Shown here: one piece after another, positions 46,666 to 57,999 of the stretch
How the letters are laid out: every line of letters starts with the position of its first letter
Numbering within the stretch: the first letter of the stretch is position 1
NCBI RefSeq assembly: GCF_000276665.1
Contig: NW_004955484.1
Coordinates: forward strand, 3,702,741 to 3,766,740
DNA: 64,000 nt
Reading direction: 5' to 3'
Source: Chinchilla lanigera
Lineage: Eukaryota > Chordata > Mammalia > Rodentia > Chinchillidae
Translations under genes and position numbers: made by a program
Notes under the pieces: generated by a model
Databases searched by the model: none
Told to the model about the DNA's origin: nothing
Seen by the model: only the letters and a program-made list of their open reading frames with translations

Positions 46666-47918
46666 GCTTTTGATGATTCTTCTTACTGCTGGCAACATGA
46701 GTATGTGCCAAAAAGAACAATAACATTGTATACAGAGGGGAAATTAGCAGTTAACCCTTACAGTTGTTTTTATATTCAAGGAAAACTATTAGTTAACCCT
46801 CCAATTTCAGGCAAGGGTTGGAATATCCTTTGGGACTATCTGATATTATTTATAGATTAAGAATATGGAGTTAGATCAAGTTTGTGGCACCTTATTTTTT
46901 ATATTAGATTTGAGTATGTTTAAAGAAATTTAAAAATAGAAGCATTGGTATGAAATGACAAAATGCCCTAACTTTGGCCAACAGATGGACAGAAAGTAGG
47001 ATTTTTGTAACTGGATGCTTCTTTGTAAACATACACAATTCAACTCTCTGACTTGCATGTTACTCAATTTGCTTTTGGTTTATGGTATTTTCAGCCAAAT
47101 GCCAAGTTTTGTTGGTAGGGCAGAGGCAAGGAAGCATGGGCAGGGTTGTGGGGAGGGCTCCTGATTACCTCCAGTTACATTTTCTCTGAGCACAGTGCAT
47201 ATGACTTGCTTTTAGGGGCTGTTAGAACAGCAGGTAGGAGAAGCAACCTGTGAAATGTGATCACAGTACTCTTACATGCAGGTGCAAATCCAGCTGGTCC
47301 CCAGTGGTCAGTTACTGATAATTGCATGACTATCTTGAGGAATCAAAAATAAATCTCCACATGTATAGTCTACCTTCACCATTCAAACCTCAGGCTTTTT
47401 AATATCTGTACTATATTGTGCTGCTCAGAGGAAGTCAACTCCTGATATTTCAACTGTGGTATCGTAGGAGGCAAGTAGAAAAACGATACCAAAACAAGCT
47501 GCTGACTTTGTAATACCTGATAAGATATTTGCAATCAGTTTTTGCCTCCCTAGGTATACCCTGTTTAGGTTTTACATCCAGAGAGTGGTATTAGAAGGAT
47601 ATTGGAATCAAAGGGGAGAAATCATGGTTGAGACTCTAAATTCATTACAGAGAAGTCACTGCAAGTTAGGGGGAAGAGTACACATCCTAAGTCATCCCCT
47701 TCTCTAGTGTAATCAGACATAGATTGGTGAATATAGCCAAGCTATAACTCAGAAATGTCTTCTTGTGGCTGATGTTCCCACTGAGAAGGGGGAAAGTGAG
47801 GCTGGAACAGGAGAGGAGCTGAGCTGGCTGTCCTATTTACTTAAAAACAAGTTCCTAAAGTAGGTGATGGTGCAACTTATGAGATATCAATAAAAATCGG
47901 CCCATCATAGTTCCCTAC

Positions 47919-48157
47919 CTAAAATGTGCTCCCAAATTGAGTTCCGGAGCAAAGGGCTTATCTGAAACAATGGTAGAACCAATTCCTGAAGCCTGGACAG
48001 GAATCTGATAGGTGTTGCTGTTTTCAATGTCCAAAATGACTGTGTCCTTGAACGTCAGAATGTCATTCAAGTTGGCAGTGAGCGTCAGGGGAACATTAGC
48101 TTCCTCGGGAACCGTGCCTTCACTGGGTTCAATTGTCCAAAGGGAGTTTTTGTTTGC
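47919..48157 (-). CDS. HYDIN: HYDIN coding exon a (ASH-type domain)
   Basis: First HYDIN exon seen in transcript order; 239 nt, enters in phase 0 and leaves with two bases (AG) of a split Ser codon. The acceptor is ttgtgttgcag before GCAAAC and the donor is CATTTTAG/gtaggg. The peptide starts ANKNSLWTIEPSEG, includes LTFKDTVILDIEN and ends APELNLGAHF. This is a typical ASH/MSP-like beta-sandwich segment (x-W-TIEPSEG turn followed by a hydrophobic strand), and these motifs match human HYDIN as I recall it. ASH repeats are thought to mediate protein contacts in the ciliary central pair. The reading frame also runs a few residues into the upstream intron, which is not coding. The exon before it is not visible in the 15.8 kb upstream. 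Confidence 0.95.
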
Positions 48158-48699
48158 CTGCAACACAAGACCACAAGTTAACAAGGACGATATTCTTGGC
48201 TTTTCGTTCTGTACATATTAAAGTCCTCTGTACTTCACATGGTTGGCATCACAGAAGTCAACATCAGAGACAAACATTACTTTTTAGAATCAAAGCAGCT
48301 GAATGTTTGTTGGCATTTCCTTTTTCAAAAAGCTATCTGATTCTGAAGAGCAAGCCTCCGATTCTACTTTTGAATGCTCTGTGAAGATTCTTTACATCTC
48401 TTTCCCATGATGACACCCCAGTTTTCTAAGAAGCATATACTAATTATCTGCTCCAGTCTCCAAATTCTGAGATAGCAACACAAGGTACCGCGTTCTTTAT
48501 GGAATTTGGAATTTTAAAAGAAATGCTTTTCAAATGCAAAGTTGCTAGCATTTTACAGTGAAGATGAATAGCTTTTATTAATGAACACAATATAGGAAGT
48601 GACCCTGAATTCTACTATTTCATAGCAATTAATAAGATTTAATTAGCTAAAATTCAAAACATCTTGAAATACACGATAGGGCAGAATTACAGAGCTGGA

Positions 48700-49020
48700 A
48701 ATGACTCCCACCAATCTATTCCTTTTAACTGCTTAGTGCTTTACAGCTCACTCATTTTCTTCCTCAAGTTCTTTGGCAAAATAACATCATCTCTGACCGT
48801 CACATCTTATATAGCAAACCTAGCTCTCACACTTCTGTTCATCTTTACCTTCATAATTTACTTATTTATCATCCTTATTGCCTGTCTCCTTGTACTACAG
48901 GTACTCTGTAGGGACTTTTGTCTTTTCTTTGTTTGTTTACATTTGTTTAAATACTGTGAGCATCTATAGCTCTGTGTGGTATAATAGTAGGTGCTTAATA
49001 AATATTTGACAGTGAGTGCA
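48700..49020 (-). mobile_element. L2 fragment
   Basis: Diverged L2 3' region ending GTAGGTGCTTAATAAATATTTGACAGTGAG on plus. Confidence 0.45.
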
Positions 49021-49369
49021 TTTAATTATCTTTATGGTAAGTAACTTATTTCTTCTAAAAGATAACTTAGTCCAGGTTCTAACAACTCAAACCATTAGAC
49101 ATTTCTTCTTGTGTTAGGCAGACATATGCTTTCTTTGAACCTTCTGCACATTGGTTTTTGGTCACTTCCGGGGAGTGATATAGGATAAATTGAGCCTATT
49201 CCTTTTGCTTACCCTTTCATATCCTACATCCCAGCTTCAGAAGAAAACCTCACATGTTACAGTCAGACTCCAAAGTGAGGTTAAGGTGTCAAATTAGAAA
49301 AAAAGACTCGTGCTATGAACATTTGGTTCAGTTTTGAAGTATTTCTGCTTCTTTGATGGCAATCTATTT

Positions 49370-50560
49370 TCTTTTCTTTTAAAAAGGAGTAGTAAAAAAA
49401 AGAACAATAGCAAAATGCCAACATCACAGACATAAACAGAACAAAGCAAGAATATTGAGAATGATATAGGGTTTCAAAATAAAATGATAGGAATTAACAG
49501 TGGTTGTTATATTACATATTGTTATCTTCAGTGAAGTTGCTCAAATTACCAGATGTAAGAATGGAAGACTATTCAGACCACTAAAGAGAATAAAAAAATT
49601 ATTTAAAAAAATTAGAGATAATACAGAGTTTCACTGTACAAGATGGTAGGAATTCACCAATTGTATTGCATATTGCTGTCTTCAAATCAATTGCTCAGAT
49701 TACCAGATATAAACATGAAAATTGGTCAAAATAAAATTTTTTTAAAGCATTAACTATTCCTTTCAGTAAACCACCAGATGTAAGCAGTACAGTTATCCCA
49801 GTTTTCCTTCTACATACATATACATTTTTTTTTGCATTCCTTTTTTCTTTCTTTTTCTTCTTTCCCTTATCCCAGTTGTTCCTTCCTTTGAGCAGTTTCT
49901 TTCCCTTTCATATTATCTATTGTATGTTTTGGGTTTTATTTATTCTTTCAGGTTCTTACACTGGGGAGACAATATGATGTTTACACATGTGCATCCGATA
50001 TATTTCACTTATAAGTGTGGTCTCTAGTTGTATCCATGTACCTATAAAAGCCTCAAGTTTATCTTTTTTATAGCTGAGTAATACTCCATTGTATAAAAAT
50101 ACTGCATCTTTTTTTATCCATTCCTCATCTGATGGACATTTGGGTTTTCCCCAAGATTTAGCTATGACAAATTGTGCTGCTATAAACATGGGTGCACATA
50201 TATCATTGTGGTATGATGTTTTTAATTTTTCTGGGAAAATACCCAGAAGAGGAATAGCTGGGTTAAGTGGGACTTCTAATTTTAGTTTTGTGAAGAATCT
50301 CCAAACTGATTTCCACTGTGTTTTCACCAATCTACACTCCCACCAACAGTGGAGAAGGGTTCCTTTTCCGCTATGGCCTCTCCAGCATTTGGTATTGGTT
50401 GATTTTTTTGATGATAGCCATTCTTTCTGGGGTGAGATAGAATCTCAGTGTTGCTTTAATTTGCATTTCTTGAGTGACTGATGAGGTTGAACATTTTTTC
50501 ATATATTTATTCACCATTAGAATTTCTTCATTTGAGAAGTGTGTATTCACCTCAGATTGA
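49370..50560 (-). mobile_element. LINE-1 3' end with two 3'UTR units
   Basis: Minus-orientation. ORF2 C-terminus on the minus strand (50330-49956) includes WKSVWRFFTKLKLEVPLNPA, ICAPMFIAAQFVIAKSW and CPSDEEWIKKD, with stops thereafter. Two 3'UTR units follow at about 49615-49790 and 49480-49560, each with GATAGGAATT/AACAGTGG-type and TTACCAGATGTAA-type text. Closest relative in the window is 1-884. Confidence 0.85.
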
Positions 50561-51020
50561 TGGCAATCTATTTTCTCAGACTGCTTTTAAAATTTTGTCC
50601 TTGTCTCTTAATGATGATAGTATAAGTTCATTATATCCAGCTCTGGATTCATTTTCACAGTCTTCTTGGAATCTGCTATCTTTCTGGAGTCTTTGGTTTC
50701 ATATCTTTTATTCCTGAAATATTACCCACCATTCCCTGTTTAAATATTATTTCTGCCTCGCTTTCTCTTTCCCACTGTGGCAAAACACCAGTTATAGGTG
50801 TGTCTGACTTCCTAGTGCATCCGCTTTGGCCCTTGGCCTCTAATCTGCATTTATTTTGCTCCCTCTGCTTCAAATTCTTCTGAATTATCTTCCACTTCAC
50901 TAATTCTGTCTTCAGTTGTGTATAATATGCTGTTAAATGCATACATTTTGTTCTTAGCTTTGGTGTTTTTCTTTGCACTTTATCATCCAGGTCTTTTATG
51001 TCTTTTTATAAGATTTTCAG
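50560..51020 (-). mobile_element. Ancient L1M fragment
   Basis: Minus-orientation L1M 3' region with TTAAATATTATTTCTGCC and TCTGTCTTCAGTTGTGTATAATATGCTG on plus. Confidence 0.55.
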
Positions 51021-51632
51021 CCTTCTGGGAGCTTTTACAATTCTCAAGCTTTTGCCTTTAACTTACTAGCTGCTCCTCTTTTTTCCTTCTAGTCATCTGT
51101 AAATATGATGAGCAAATTATTTTTTTAGGATTTTTCAGTAAATATAGCAAACACATATTCAGTGGCCATGAGGTCCAGGTGTGCTGGAAAACATAAAAAT
51201 GCCCAAAGCACATTTTCTTCGCCTAAGAAGCTGACAGTGATGACATTCAGGGGCAACAACACTCAAATGACAAAAATGCAAGTCAGAAGGAGGCTGGGGT
51301 GAATGTGCCCCGGGGAAATCTAGAGAACATGATGCTTTTGTGGAGCAGAGGATGTTAAAACCCTGTGGCTGTGACGAATACACCCTATACATTCTCTTCC
51401 CTCCAAATGTGAAATCAGAACTAATTCTCAAATGGTGTTTCTTGGTTATGTTACACTATTGATTTAAACATTTTAATTTATTCTACTCTAATTATACACA
51501 TAAATATCTGAAAATTAATAAAAAGCATCCTGCCCCCCCATTTTGATTGCTATTTCCTTTAAATCAATTACTGATAATCATTAAGCATTAGCCTTTTGGG
51601 AAAGGGCTGAAAAAGAAAAGTGGTGGAAATCA

Positions 51633-51767
51633 TCCAGAAACTTCAAGGATAACGACTGGAGGAAAAGCTACACTCTCCAGTTCACTGGAGAAGGGCTCGA
51701 TGGTTCTCTGGTAACTCTTCTCCGGCTCTTCATACCCTTCCAAGTATAATGGCTGAGAAGAAGCCCT
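51633..51767 (-). other. Exon-like open segment of unknown nature
   Basis: 45 open codons on the minus strand directly after a good acceptor (pyrimidine-rich, ending ctctactttag). The peptide includes RASSQPLYLEGYEEPEKSYQ and RTIEPFSSELESVAFPP and stops after VSG. No repeat family is evident. It lies 3.5 kb upstream of HYDIN exon a, but the human protein as I recall it has no such stretch at this junction, and insertion here would break an ASH domain. Possible donors (gtagct, gtcgtt, gtttct) are weak. It could be an alternative exon, part of another transcript, or chance. Confidence 0.25.
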
Positions 51768-51904
51768 CTAAAGTAGAGCATACAGAAGAAAACAGCGCAT
51801 TTAGAAACAAAAGTAAAATTTACTCTATGAGGTGGACTTTAGAGGCTATTCCAGTCTAAAATTATCCTAGTCTAAATTAATTTCTATGGTATATTCCTAG
51901 CAAA

Positions 51905-52385
51905 AGGAGAAAAAGAAATATAATAACACATAGCATCATATTAAGGGAAATAAATCAGAAACACAAGCTTAGATACAATATGGTTTCTCTCATTTGGGTA
52001 ATCCAAAGTACAAATAAGGAGCAAAATAAAAGACTAATAAAAAGAAACAGCGAGATGTTTTGCAAATGGGGAAGGGACCAAGAGACCAAGGTAGGAGGAG
52101 GGGGAAAGGGACGTAAAGAGATTTAAGAAGCATCCTGTACATATGCCAACTCCCCCTCTGAATGTAATCATGCTATACGTCACAAACATAAGGTAAGAAA
52201 CCCCAATAATAATAAAAATGGGGCCAGGGTATCTAGAGATGGAGGGAGAGAAGTGGGTGCGGAGGGGAAGGAGAAAAAAAAGGACTGAGATATGTAAAGT
52301 ACATGTACCTACCCTCTAAAATGAATGTGAACATCATATACTCGCAACATAGACTGTACTAAACAAACAAACAAACAAAAACACC
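51905..52385 (+). mobile_element. LINE-1 3'UTR of a second lineage
   Basis: Starts with the L1 end phrase TTAAGGGAAATAAATCAGAAAC ... AATATGGTTTCTCTCATTTGGG, then two tandem units. Unit 1 (about 52076-52215) has GAGGAGGGGGAAAGGGACG, GTACATATGCC and CTCTGAATGTAATCATGCTATACG. Unit 2 (about 52223-52362) has GGTGCGGAGGGGAAGGAG, GTACATGTACC and CTAAAATGAATGTGAACATCATATACTCG. It ends in (CAAA)n. Confidence 0.7.
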
Positions 52386-53117
52386 AGAAAAGTGTAGTTC
52401 TATGGGGCTCAGGTACAATGGAGGCTATGAACAAGAAACTTCCTGATAAAATGGCACTGGTGATTTCTGAAAATGAGAACGTACATTACATTACAGATTA
52501 TAGGCAAGAGTTAGAGACTACAACCAGGCAGAATCTTACCAAACTCCTGGCCTGGCTCCAAGGCAGATTCACAAACTGAATTGGTCAATGGGGCCCAATA
52601 GCCCCTCTCTTAAGATCTGCCTCACAGGTACTTATACAAGGAGAATCTAATACTTAAACCAAAATGCCAATTTCCAAATTTGCAACTGAGGACAAATCCT
52701 GTTAGATAGACCAAAATGATTGTTATATTTCCTCCTAGGTTGAAAGTCTACATGGGAAATAAGTAAATTGTATTTGAATGCAATTAAATAAAATGAATTA
52801 AATAAAAACAAAGAACAACATTTTTAAGATTATTATATAATGAGGATGTATATGAATGATGATGAGGAAATTTTATTTTAATGTTGGTATTAAGGGAAAT
52901 TGTAGGTTTAAATTAAGAGTCTTAATAGTGCTCATGATCTTTGAATGTGGAACATCCTTAGTGACATAGAAATGGAGGAAAATAATTAAGCCTTAAATAT
53001 TATATTAGATAAATTAAGATTGGGAGAGAGATATTTGTAACAATTGTATTTAATGGACGTATGGAAAAAAATGCTGGATCTTGCATGACTCAATCTGTTT
53101 TTCAAAATTTTCTCTGA

Positions 53118-53202
53118 GGGGGCTGGGGATTTAGCTCAGCGGCAAAGCGCCTGCCTGGCAAGCGCAAGGTCGTGAGTTCGGTTCCCGGTACCAGAGAAAA
53201 AC
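53118..53202 (+). mobile_element. ID-type SINE
   Basis: GGGGGCTGGGGATTTAGCTC, GCGGCAAAGCGCCTGCC, GTTCGGTTCCCGGTACCAGAG and a short A tail. Target duplication caaaattttctctga at 53103-53117 and 53203-53217 (15 bp, perfect). It is probably the copy closest to the source consensus. Confidence 0.94.
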
Positions 53203-53804
53203 CAAAATTTTCTCTGAAATTTTTCTCCTCACAGTAACTTAGCCCTATGAGAGTATTAAAATATTATGAAAACAGTAAGCAAAATCTTTTTCCTGAAAAT
53301 TAATACATTTAGTAATTTAATAATGTATTGGTAAAATATAGGAATCCTTATAAGTTTAATCTGTAGGAGTGTAGATAAATTGTTAATGGCAGAAGCAGCA
53401 GCAAGAATCAAATACCATAATATTCTGTTCACATTTAGGTTTAAAGGAATGATTTTTTTCATAATGTACCAAAACATTTTTTTATTAGTCTCAAAGTGAA
53501 AACACTAAAATTCTCTAACACATGAATCATAGGAGATGACACAAGGATCAGTTTAAAAGAGCGATACATGCAGATTCAATTTTCAATAGATATTTTAAAA
53601 TAGATTGGAGCAGCTTCATTTCATCTACTGTTTTTATTACAGTAGATCAGAGTCCTTGACTTATGTCACGTTCAGTCTGACCTACACAATCAAAGCAATA
53701 CATGGAAATAGGTTTTCCTGCTTGAACAAGCAGCCCTTCTCTTTTCTTAGAAATACTTGTCTTTCTTACTTGCAGTTTTTAGAATTTAGGCAGTTATTTT
53801 AGAT

Positions 53805-54160
53805 AAGGTAGTGGTAGCTGCTATAACATGAAGACCCCTAATGTTCGATGGTTTAATTCAATAGGAGCTTATTTCTGGATCACACGAACTCCAGTTGGTG
53901 ACAAGAGAGAGGCGCGGCTTCTATTTCACTCATTTAGAGTTCTCAGTTAAACAGATTCTGACATATTTAACTGTGGCTTCTCAGAACACAGAATGGAGGT
54001 CAAGTGCTAGGATTTATGCACCATGCCTGGAAGCAGGGTACAGCCCTTCTGTCCAATTCCTTTGGACAGAGCTCAGCCGTGCAGCTGCACCTACCCCCAG
54101 GGAAGGCTGAGAAATGTAGTTCAGCTTTGGGTCCAGAATGAAGGGATCAGATAGGTGTGG
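53805..54160 (+). mobile_element. Ancient mammalian interspersed repeat, class uncertain
   Basis: Begins GGTAGTGGTAGCTGCTATAACATGAAGACCCC and TTCAATAGGAGCTTATTTCTGGATCACAC, ends GGACAGAGCTCAGCC ... GGGAAGGCTGAGAAATGTAGTTC. This resembles a common old DNA transposon (hAT or MER-type) or LTR; I cannot decide which. Confidence 0.5.
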
Positions 54161-54354
54161 TCAGCTGCTTCTTGCTCTCTGACAAAACCACCTTATTGGT
54201 AGAGACCCCTGCACATCACCAGCCAGTCTCCCAACTCCAACTCTCCCGAATCTCAGATTTTGAAAGGTGAGAAGGCTCTTCTAGGAGAGAAACTTTGCAT
54301 TTGAAGTCCTATAGGAATTTTGGGCCCAAAGTTCATATCCATCTGCTATTAGGA

Positions 54355-54358
<4 letters not shown>

Positions 54359-54391
<33 letters not shown>
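54359..54391. repeat. (TG)n microsatellite
   Basis: Pure TG run of about 16 units. Confidence 0.97.
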
Positions 54392-54393
<2 letters not shown>

Positions 54394-55229
54394 GGGGCAG
54401 CCAGGAGAGAAAATAAGAAAGTTCTAGGTAAGAAGATCTCGCTCCATTAGCCTTTCTTCCTGCATTTGTGGCCTTAGAGAACATTCTATCTAGTTTTGCT
54501 TACTTATGAGACTCAGCTGACAATTAAGACATAAATCAATGTCATTTTTGTCCTTTTATCAAAAAGCAAGGTGTCTTTTGAGCAGTTCTGTCAATGACAT
54601 TTCCCCAATTCCAACCTTTTGTTTTCTTCCTCTAGCCAGCAGCACAGGTCACTCCTGTACTCACAGTGAAGTGAGGATGTCGTCAGCATAAGTGCTATTT
54701 CAAGTCAGGGGACATTAGTTTTCGATGGAGGTGAGCCATTTCCATTCTGAATCCTGCTGACATAGGGTAGGTGCTCTGAAAAGACCCGAATTTGCTTTCC
54801 AGGGCTGAACTGGTGCGTCTTCTTTTTGATGATGCTTATTCATCAATATGTGGCATAAAATCAGACAGCAAAATATATCATAAAAATCCAAGAACAATGC
54901 ACACTAACATGGCAGATGCTGAAGTCTTGGGCCATCCTTCAAAAGTCAGGCTGTAAACTGGTGAAAGTCAGGCTGTGAACTCTCACGTCGTGTGTCTCTG
55001 GAATTTGACTTTCAGTGTGTCCTTTGCTTTAGGGGAGGGCTTAGTCTGTGTGACATTTTTTGTTATTAGTAATTGAGGCAAGTTAGACTACAAGAGAATT
55101 GGGTAAATGACAATTAGCCTAGCATCGGAGGGCTTTTTGTAAACTTCTTGAAACCACAATACAGCAAGGTGGCACAAATGGGAATAGGTTAGGAAGGAAG
55201 GCTCTGAAGGAAAAGGGATGTGGATTGGA

Positions 55230-55430
55230 TTCCTGCTCTGCTGCTTTCTGGACTAGACTGTGGTGGGGGCATCGCTTACCCGTGTCCCACCTCAGTTTTC
55301 TCCTCTGTAGCTCAGGATACTGATTACGTCTTCAGCAGAGAGGTGTGGTGATGGTTAAATGAGATCATGCATATAAAAGCTCAGAACAGTATCTGCATAG
55401 AGTAAGTTCTCATAAATGTTGCCTACTATT
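55230..55430 (-). repeat. MIR element
   Basis: Plus: CCCACCTCAGTTTTCTCCTCTGTAGCTCAGGATAC ... GGTTAAATGAGATCATGC ... AGTAAGTTCTCATAAATGTTG. Inverted MIR. Confidence 0.7.
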
Positions 55431-55527
55431 TGATCTGCAATGCCCCACATGACACCTAAGTATGGGCTTAATAGCGTTTGCAAAAATAAATGACAAAACT
55501 TGGCAGAAGAGAAGCAAGTGGGGTGTG

Positions 55528-56090
55528 CAGTAGGTAGAATTCTAAGATGGCCCCAAGGTATCCGTCTCCTGGGGTACAAGGATCTTTTCCCAGCTAGTCA
55601 AATTTTAATCTAGGTGCTGCTGTGGAGGGATTTCGTAGGTACAGTTATGGTCCCAAACCAGTTGACTGGTCCCAATTCTCCTTAGTAGGCCTGACTTCTC
55701 AGGCTGGGTGGGTTCTTCCTAGTGTGGTGACTGACAGACATGAGAGAGCCTGTGGAAGGTGCTGCACATCAGGGAGCTGTGGATGGCTCAGGAGCAGCTG
55801 AGAGCAGTACCTAATAGCCAGCAAGGGAAGGAGGCCTTTATCATTCAGATGTAAGGAAAGAAATTCCACTAGGAACCCAAGGGATCAAGAGGTGGGCCTT
55901 TCCATTCCATGCTTCCTGTAAGAAATACGGCTTAGCTAATACACTTTTTCAACTTTGTGATCCTAACGAGAGGTTCTAACCAAGCCATCCCTAGACCCTA
56001 ACCCATGGAAATGCATAGTTAATTAGTATTGTTGTAAGCCCTGAAATTTGTGGTAACTTGTTACCCAGCAATAGAGGACTAACACAAGGT
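55528..56090 (+). mobile_element. MLT1-type LTR
   Basis: GCAGTAGGTAGAATTCTAAGATGGCCCC start, TTGTAAGCCCTGAAATTTGTGGTAACTTGTTACCCAGCAATAG end. Complete but diverged. Confidence 0.7.
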
Positions 56091-56929
56091 TTCATATATT
56101 TGTTTCAAAGATGATAAAAACAAGCCTTCCATTAAAACTTTAGCAATAGCTGCCTCTGCCTTTTCTGCAAATGAGGACTGGAAAGTCAGAGTCGTTTCAG
56201 GGGGAGGGGCATAAAGAACCTGTACAGGAGTGTATGGCTGTGAAAGATGGGGAGTGTGTGATCTTTTGCAGTGTTAAATTCTGTGCCCACTGGTGATTGG
56301 CGTTAAGCCCTACTCTCTGAGGTTTCACATACATAAAGCTAACATTTACTTTTTATTTGACAATAGGGCATCAGAGCATTTCTTATGCAGCACTCAGCTC
56401 CCAAGGTGAACTGGCCAGAGCTTTTATAAGTTTCTTTATTGTGCATTTCATATTTGCCCCAAAAGGTAGAAGCAAATGCCATTGTTTGCACATGTCACAT
56501 CCACAATAACTGAAAGTGTGAATATGCCCAGACAGCACTGCTATTCTGTAGTGCTAATAACTATGAAGCTTGTAGAAAACAACACCTTGTGCTTATTATT
56601 ATTATTATTATGTTCAAGAAATAACTCATTTGGCATTTGAAATCTGCAAGAACTTCCTTCCATGGAAGGAAAGAAAGCAAGTAACTGCAGGAACCAACAT
56701 ACAGTGAGGGATTTCTGTGCATTTATACCATTATCTCAGCAGATAATCAATTCTTTGTGAAACAAGAACGGTGAGGAGTCACCAGGGCCTGTCTTCTTTT
56801 CCTCTTCTAAATAGTATCTCTAGTCATACAGTTCTCTTTCCCCAAGTGAGTCACGTTGCTTCTTAAAATAATGAACTGCTAATTACTGTAGGAGACGAGG
56901 TGAAGAAGAATGGGAATTAGAATTTTGCA

Positions 56930-57150
56930 AGGCAGTGCAGAGTCCTGGTTAAAACTTATGTGGGCTTTGGAGTCACAGGACCTCATGGTCAACCCTGGAC
57001 TCTGTCATTTATAGCCAGGTGAATTCAGGCTCACTTTAAAAGTCTAGGCTTTGGTTTCCTCATCCTTTAACTGTGCTTCATGCAGATGAATTAAAACAAG
57101 TGCCAAATACATAGCACCTTGTCTTCGCACGGAGTAAATATCCAATAAAT
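56930..57150 (-). repeat. MIR element
   Basis: Inverted MIR: GGCTTTGGAGTCACAGGACC ... CTTTGGTTTCCTCATCC ... GTGCCAAATACATAGCACC. Confidence 0.65.
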
Positions 57151-57159
57151 CGTAGCCCC

Positions 57160-57350
57160 ATTTATATTATTTTCCAAAACTTCGTAATTAATTCCTCTCC
57201 TGTCTGGCACCCTCCCCAGTCTACAGCTATGACAGGGCTATCTTTCATAGCTCTGACACCGGTCCTCTCCTGCTGAAATTCTGGATGGCTCTCTAATCTC
57301 TGGCTCAGTGATGCTAAGTCTTTTATCTCCTTCAAGAAAGCCATGGTACC
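57160..57350 (-). mobile_element. L2-like fragment
   Basis: Plus text GACACCGGTCCTCTCCTGCTGAAATTCTGGATGGCTC resembles the inverted L2 3' region. The 60-codon minus ORF across it is incidental. Confidence 0.4.
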
Positions 57351-57999
57351 CCTTTACAGAAAAATGCACGTACAATACGCACATGCACACTCACCCATAA
57401 CAAGTTGCAGAGATCATTGACCCCTAAGTGTGGCAGACATTTATTATTTTCTTTTTGATTAACGTACAAGCTCAATTTTTATGTTTGAGGGGCCATTATT
57501 TTGCATGCATCTTGGTAGAGGCAGGATCTCACTTCCTTTTGAGAAGTCACCCAGGTACTTCACAAATATCAAGGCTCAAAATCAGAACTGATATACAAGA
57601 TATGCACCTCCAGTCTGGAGGATTTAGGCCTAATTCTTAAAAGGGGGCTCCAATATCTTTTCCAAACTTACAGGAGAGTTGGTGATTCACCCTTCCCAAG
57701 TGTATTGAGTATCATCACAGCATCTCAGTGTGCTGCTCTTGGAAACACATCCCTATTTCTCTGTCTCTTTTCTTCTTAGCCTTCAAATCTCCCTCAAATC
57801 TTTTGATCTATGACACACTTTGACATAATTTATCATTTATTCCTCTTTGCTTACATCTTATAACCTAACTGTATTGCTTGTGTACTCATTTATTTTGTAA
57901 GATATGAATTCTCAAGGAAAAAAAAAGTTCCGTTTACCTTTTGTCTCTCCCTTCAGTCAGCTGTGTACCAGGGATGGGGACAGGGCTCAAAAATGACAC

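Larger units (their letters stand above)
45051..47918 (-). other. HYDIN: HYDIN intron a/b
   Basis: 2868 bp. It contains an ID element (45555-45622), an (ATTC)n run, a T-rich block with a shortened ID (45985-46056) and a hAT-type fossil (46441-46665) with an internal AAC/AAT repeat. 46870-47918 has nothing I recognise. Confidence 0.85.
2611..48157 (-). other. HYDIN: HYDIN gene, internal segment (ten exons)
   Basis: Internal part of the gene for hydin, a very large protein (about 5,100 residues in human) of the axonemal central-pair apparatus in motile cilia and sperm flagella. Loss causes hydrocephalus in mice and primary ciliary dyskinesia in people (established knowledge). Ten minus-strand exons were recognised by protein similarity recalled from human HYDIN, by AG/GT borders and by phase. 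Exon lengths in transcript order are 239, 271, 144, 144, 314, 141, 79, 108, 210 and 138 nt. Running phases are 0, 2, 0, 0, 0, 2, 2, 0, 0, 0 and out at 0, giving 596 uninterrupted codons. The intact frame and splice sites argue for a functional gene, not a pseudogene. The first and last parts of the gene lie outside the window. Confidence 0.96.
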
